From the NCBI RefSeq assembly GCF_014171595.1, contig NZ_CP050451.1, positions 2,666,001 to 2,730,000 of the forward strand: a stretch of DNA of 64,000 bases, read 5' to 3'. Position 1 is the first letter of the stretch. Every line of letters begins with the position of its first letter. Below, in pieces: positions 60,078 through 64,000 of this stretch. The notes beneath the pieces were generated by a model that saw nothing but the letters and a program-made list of their open reading frames with translations, did no database searches and had not been told where the DNA came from. This stretch comes from Massilia sp. Se16.2.3 (GTDB taxonomy: Bacteria; Pseudomonadota; Gammaproteobacteria; Burkholderiales; Burkholderiaceae_D). Made by a program: the position numbers and the translations under genes.

Positions 60078-60808
60078 ATGAACTTTGCTGTTTCTCCCGG
60101 CGTCGCCGAGCACAATGCCAATCAGCTGCTGGCCGCGCTCCCGCCGCAGGAGCTGGCCCAGGTGCTGCCGATGCTCGACCAGGTAAGGGTCGAGGCCGGC
60201 GAGGTACTGTCCGAGGCGGGTGAACCTTTTCGATATATCTATTTTCCGCACGACTGCCTGATCTCCCTGCTCGGGGTGGCGGGCGGGCGCATGACGCTCG
60301 AAGTGGGGCTGGTCGGCCGCGAGGGCATGCTGGGCGCCACCGTCGCGCTCGGCCACGAAACGGCCCGGTGCGCGCCGTCGTGCAGCGGCCGGGCAGTGCC
60401 AGCCGCATGGACAGCGCGGCCTTCCGCGCCGAGTTTGCGCGCAACGGGGCGCTCCAGCGCGTGCTGTACCGCTATACCGACACCCAGCTGGCGCAGGCGA
60501 TCCAGATCGCCGTCTGCAGCCGCTTCCACGTGCTCGAGGCGCGCCTGGCACGTTCGCTCCTGATCACGCGCGACCGCCTGCAATCGGACAAATTCCACCT
60601 CACCCACGAATTCCTGGCGCACGCACTGGGGGTGCGCCGGGTTGGCGTGACGAAGGCCGCCAGCGCGCTGCAGCAGCAGGGCCTGATCATCTATAGCCGT
60701 GGCAATATCGAGATCCTCGATGCCGACGGGTTGGCGGCGGCGGCCTGCACCTGCTACGAGATCGTCAAGGACGCGGGCGTGGGGGCGCTGTCGAGTGCGT
60801 TCGTGTAG
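60078..60808 (+). pseudogene. Crp/Fnr family transcriptional regulator (frameshifted as sequenced)
   Basis: About 243 aa after repair. The cyclic-nucleotide-binding-like domain has VRVEAGEVLSEAGEPFRYIY and LVGREGMLGATVALG. The C-terminal winged helix has LTHEFLAHALGVRRVGVTKA followed by LQQQGLIIYSRGNIEILD. No Cys cluster typical of Fnr is seen, and the allosteric ligand is unknown. A C is missing near 60365; restoring it gives APVRAVVQRPGSASRMD. The ATG follows GAGGGTCC. It lies divergent from the Gly-zipper gene, which it may control. Confidence 0.88.
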
Positions 60809-60898
60809 GCTTCGAGCCCGTGCGGATGATGAGGGCGCAGGTCCCTCGGCGGTGAGGCCGCGTGGACTCAGGAGTTCACCCTGCGATTGTTTCGGGCC

Positions 60899-60940
60899 GT
60901 AGGGTGGAGTTCGTAGGGTGGAGTCCCGACTCCACGCGGT
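60899..60940. repeat. TAGGGTGG...CCACGCG intergenic repeat, copy 5
   Basis: CGTAGGGTGGAGTT is directly repeated as CGTAGGGTGGAGTC, followed by CGACTCCACGCGG, which pairs with the second copy. It lies between the Crp gene and the Gly-zipper lipoprotein. Confidence 0.6.
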
Positions 60941-60992
60941 ATCACGCACGCGCGTCGAGACCCCGAACCATTCCAGCATGCCTTCAAACGCA

Positions 60993-61025
60993 ACGCCCCG
61001 CCTGCACGATTGCAAGGCGGGGCGT
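60993..61025. terminator. Hairpin between convergent Crp and Gly-zipper lipoprotein genes
   Basis: ACGCCCCGCCT and AGGCGGGGCGT form a perfect 11-bp stem with an 11-nt loop. The T tract is weak on both strands. Its position 39 bp after the minus-strand lipoprotein stop suggests it ends that transcript. Confidence 0.7.
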
Positions 61026-61063
61026 CCCGTGTGTTTGCCTGGTACTACAAGCTTGACTGCAAA

Positions 61064-61285
61064 TTAGTGGGTTTTGCCGGTCTGGTTGCCGATGACACCG
61101 CCAACCGCTGCGCCGCCGACCGTGCCCGCTGCGCTGCCGCCGGTCAGGGCGCCGCCGATGACCGCACCGGCACCTGCGCCGATCGCGGTGTTCTTGTCCT
61201 GTTGCGACATGTTCGAGCAACCGGTCAGGCCCAGTGCCAGGGTAGCCAGGGTAGCGCTCACTGCCAGGTGTTTGATGGTTTTCAT
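61064..61285 (-). CDS. Glycine-zipper lipoprotein (OsmB-like)
   Basis: 73 aa. The lipobox is LGLTGC. The mature part is a Gly-zipper (NTAIGAGAGAVIGGALTGG, AAVGGVIGNQTG) like OsmB/YMGG family lipoproteins, which rise under osmotic or stationary stress. The start ATG 61285 follows AAGGAGAT. It lies 100 bp from the BON-domain lipoprotein gene. Confidence 0.9.
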   Translation of the reverse strand: MKTIKHLAVSATLATLALGLTGCSNMSQQDKNTAIGAGAGAVIGGALTGGSAAGTVGGAAVGGVIGNQTGKTH

Positions 61286-61386
61286 GATGGATCTCCTTTG
61301 GTGGGTTAAGCGAACCTCAATCGCTGCGGTGCCTGAGCGGCGTCGCGGACGCCATCCCTTGCACGCGCAACGGTTTGACGAGGTCC

Positions 61387-61698
61387 TTACTTCAGGCGCA
61401 GGTCGTTCTTGACCGACTTCACGCCTTTCACGGTGCGCGCAACCGACGCTGCGGTTGCCACGCTGTCCGCCGAGCTGACAAAACCGCTCAGCTGCACAAT
61501 GCCTTCCCGGGTCGCGACATCGATATCGGCCGCCGTCAACTCCTTACTGCTTCCCAGCGCCGCCTTCACGCCGCTGGTAATGGCACCGTCGTCGACCGGC
61601 ACGCTGGCGGCCACCATGGTGTTGCTGCCGCATCCGGCCAGGGTCAGTCCGAAAGCCAGGCTTGCCAGCAGCGCCAGGGCAGGTAGTGAATGCGTCAT
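61387..61698 (-). CDS. BON domain lipoprotein (OsmY-like)
   Basis: 103 aa. The lipobox is LTLAGC. One BON domain has GVKAALGSSKELTAADIDVA, then TREGIVQLSGFVSS and KGVKSVKNDLRLK, the full domain length. BON domains bind phospholipid or envelope partners. It lies in the same small envelope-gene run. Confidence 0.92.
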   Translation of the reverse strand: MTHSLPALALLASLAFGLTLAGCGSNTMVAASVPVDDGAITSGVKAALGSSKELTAADIDVATREGIVQLSGFVSSADSVATAASVARTVKGVKSVKNDLRLK

Positions 61699-61791
61699 GC
61701 GAGTTCCTCGATGCCCGAACCGGTGGGCGATGGTTACAGGCTACGCAGGCTGCATGGTCGAGTCTGTTCGAGAACGCACACAGGCAGCTCG

Positions 61792-63863
61792 TCAGCGCGT
61801 CCGGGTCTTGCCCGGCGGCGGCGCGGTCGGCTTCTCCCTGGCCAGCGCCACCAGGCGCCCGCACTCGCTGTTCTCGCCCGGACCGGTGTTAATCAGGGGC
61901 AGCAGCGCCGCTACCGGTGCCGCCACCGCGGCCAGCGCCGCAGCACCGCCCGCCTTCAGGGCCAGCACCTTCTTGTCGACCGAGACGTCAGGCTTGCTGA
62001 ACGGGCCGCGCACGTACAGCGGGGCGCGCAGGGTGAACAGGCGCAGTGCCTTGGTTTCCGGCTTGATCGTCAGGTCCATCTGCTCGTTGGCCAGGCTGAT
62101 GCTGCCGTTGACGTTGATGAGCGCTTCCTCGGTGTCGACAACGAACACGTTCGACTGCATCAGGCCCTTGTTGACGTCGAAGTCGGCCGCCATGCAATTG
62201 AGCTGCACCGGCTTGTCGCCGAACAGCTTGGTGACGACGATGTTGCCCACGTTCAGGCCCATCATCTCGAGCAGCATCTTGCTGATCGTGCCCTGGTTGA
62301 CCAGTGCCTTGACTTCGCCGTTCGAGGTGGCCAGCAGCGAGGCGACCGAGGTGCCCGTCGCCGACAGCTGGGCGTCGCCGTTGATCGTGCCGACCGTTGC
62401 CTGCATCTTCTCGATGGTCGGGAACAGCTGCTTGATCTCGATTTTGCGCGCGCTGACCTTGGCCGTGGCCGCGATCGTGTTCTTGCCCTTGGCGCCGCTG
62501 CCGTCCAGCCGGATCGTCGAACGCAGGGTACCGCCGGCCACGCCGAAGTCGAGCGGCGCCAGCGTGATCACGCCGTCCTTCATGACCAGGTGGGTCGAGA
62601 GCTTGCTGATCGGCAGTGTCTTCTCGCGGCGGATGCTCTCGGCGGTGTAGCGCACGTCGGCATCGATCGCCTTCCAGCGCTCGGTGCGGAACTCTTCCAC
62701 CGGCAGCACCTTGCCGCCCGGCTGCACGGCATCGACGCCGCGCGCCTTCTTGCTCTCGTTCGAATCGCCGCCGACCAGCGGGCCGAGGTCGGAGAACAGC
62801 AGCTTTTGCGTCGCCACGTTGCCGCTGAGTTTGCCGCGGGGCTTGCCGCCTTCGTAGACCAGCTTGCCGCTGATGTCGCTGCTGCCGACCTTGCCCTTGA
62901 AATTCTCGTAGGTCCAGCGCCCGTATTCACGGTCGAGTTCGCCGCGCAGGCGGCCCGAGGTCGAGAAGGCCGGCGTTTCCGGCAGCGTGATCCTGGTGAA
63001 GTTGTACAGGCGCGCCATGCTGCGGCCGGCCAGTTGCAGCTGCAGGTCGACGGCTTTCAGCTTGGCCGGGCTGGTGACGGTGCCCTCGATGGCGATGCGG
63101 CTGGGGCCGCTGCGCATGTCGGCCTTGACCGGGTAGGGTACGTTCTGGTCCTTCAGCGACAGCACCTGGCCCACCTTGCCCCCCCGCCGGTGACGGGCGC
63201 GCCGTTGTAGCTGCCGGTCACTTCGAATCCGACGCCGTACCTCGGGTCGTTCGCCAGCGTGCGCACGTGCGCGGTGATGTCGGCGTCGGTGACGGCATCG
63301 ACCACGCGCACGACCCCGTCGGTCAGCACCACGCGCTCGAGGTCGAGCTCCCACTTCGATTCCTTCTTTTCCTTTTTGTAGACCCAGTTGTAGTGGGTGC
63401 TGTCGGTGCGCTGCAGTTCCACGCGCGGCGAGTCGAAGCGCAGCACGGGGATGCCGATGGTGTGGTGCAGAAGCCCGAAGGGGTTGAGCGAGAACGAGAA
63501 CTGGCGCACGCTGGCCATGTCCATCTGCTTCATGTTCGCCGGGTTACCGACGTGCACGTCGTTGGCGATCAGGTGCGGCCAGGGCAGCCAGTCGCGCAGG
63601 TGGCGGTCGCTCGGGGCCATGCTGCGCGCGGGTACTTCCCATTGCACGGCCAGGTTGCCGCGGATGGCGAAGGGCCGCTCGATCGCTTCGCTGACCTTGG
63701 CGTTGAGCCAGGGCCGGGCCCGGTTCCAGTCGAAGGTCAGGATGAAAATGACGGCGATGACGGGAATCGCGATCAGGGTGGCGAGGACGCCGAAGAGGAT
63801 TTTCTTCTTCTTGTGCCCGCCGTGCTGCTTGGCGGTGCCGGGTGGGGAGGTGGTGTCGGGCAT
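61792..63863 (-). pseudogene. AsmA family protein (one frameshift as sequenced)
   Basis: About 690 aa after repair. It has a basic N-terminus and one membrane helix (ILFGVLATLIAIPVIAVIFI). The AsmA N-terminal segment FDWNRARPWLNAKVSEAI follows, with a long beta-rich periplasmic body and the C-terminal domain near LFGDKPVQLNCMAADFDVNK, followed by GLMQSNVFVVDTEEALINVN. AsmA-like proteins form bridge-like structures that move phospholipid to the outer membrane. One base is missing in the C7 run at 63179-63185; repair gives VTGGGGKVGQVLSLKDQ. It lies beside the small envelope-stress genes. Confidence 0.92.
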
Positions 63864-64000
63864 GACGATCCTTTGCGTGGGAGTCTGTCTTGGGGCCAGA
63901 TTAGCGCAAAGGGTATGGTCATCAATGTGCGGTGTCGCACCGTGTGGCAGTCGAGCTTTCGGGAAGTGCCCTCTATGTGCGGCAGCGAACCGAACTCGGC

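Noticed and set aside
1-64000. CRISPR arrays, insertion sequences, prophage or integrase genes
   Set aside because: I found no direct-repeat/spacer array, transposase, terminal repeats or phage genes. The tRNA-Ser has no integrase or duplicated 3' end beside it.

Overview
The window is GC-rich, gene-dense chromosomal DNA from a Gram-negative betaproteobacterium, most likely Oxalobacteraceae and close to Massilia. This assignment is inferred from gene content: a ribBA(degenerate ribA)-ribH-nusB block, ubiD, a short bacterial SRP RNA next to dnaX-ybaB-recR, a Burkholderiales-type porin, a PEP-CTERM protein, a SpecificRecomb-family membrane protein and many GGDEF-EAL proteins. No rRNA, CRISPR array, insertion sequence or prophage was seen.

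Layout. 1-8.3 kb: the start of a NERD-domain gene, an S9 peptidase, an M16 zinc protease and a response-regulator GGDEF-EAL protein. 8.6-17.9 kb: housekeeping genes (riboflavin, nusB, lytic transglycosylase, ubiD, SRP RNA, dnaX, ybaB, YciI, recR). 18-24 kb: a glycosyltransferase overlapping a DUF2334 deacetylase, a penicillin-acylase-like Ntn hydrolase and small secreted proteins. 24-35 kb: a BarA-like hybrid kinase overlapping a REC-PAS-GGDEF-EAL gene, cstA with its small partner gene, then an EAL-HDOD gene overlapping a PAS-GGDEF-EAL gene, and tRNA-Ser(TGA). 35.6-45 kb: OsmC, a permuted NlpC/P60-like protein, and the most unusual locus: a secreted Het-C/VWA protein ending in a dockerin, followed 20 bp later by a cohesin protein with a PEP-CTERM anchor; then an NHL-repeat lipoprotein and a porin. 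45-54 kb: an SDR enzyme, sulfate-binding protein, a 70-residue protein behind tandem LexA-like boxes, and phospholipid-type hydrolases (PAP2, metallophosphoesterase, PLD) beside the SpecificRecomb gene and a Nudix hydrolase. 54-64 kb: a TonB-dependent receptor and a run of small envelope-stress proteins (OmpA/Gly-zipper, lmo0937-type, Gly-zipper, BON) around a Crp/Fnr regulator, then an AsmA-family protein.

Data quality. About 28 apparent frameshifts occur in 64 kb, mostly one-base changes in C/G runs, and they hit essential genes such as dnaX. I read them as mainly sequencing indels. The type 'pseudogene' below means only that the frame is broken in this sequence; it is not a claim that the gene is dead.

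Themes. c-di-GMP turnover is heavily represented (four EAL proteins, three with GGDEF). Surface and envelope functions dominate the accessory part, and the cohesin-dockerin pair suggests a non-cellulosomal, exosortase-anchored surface assembly.
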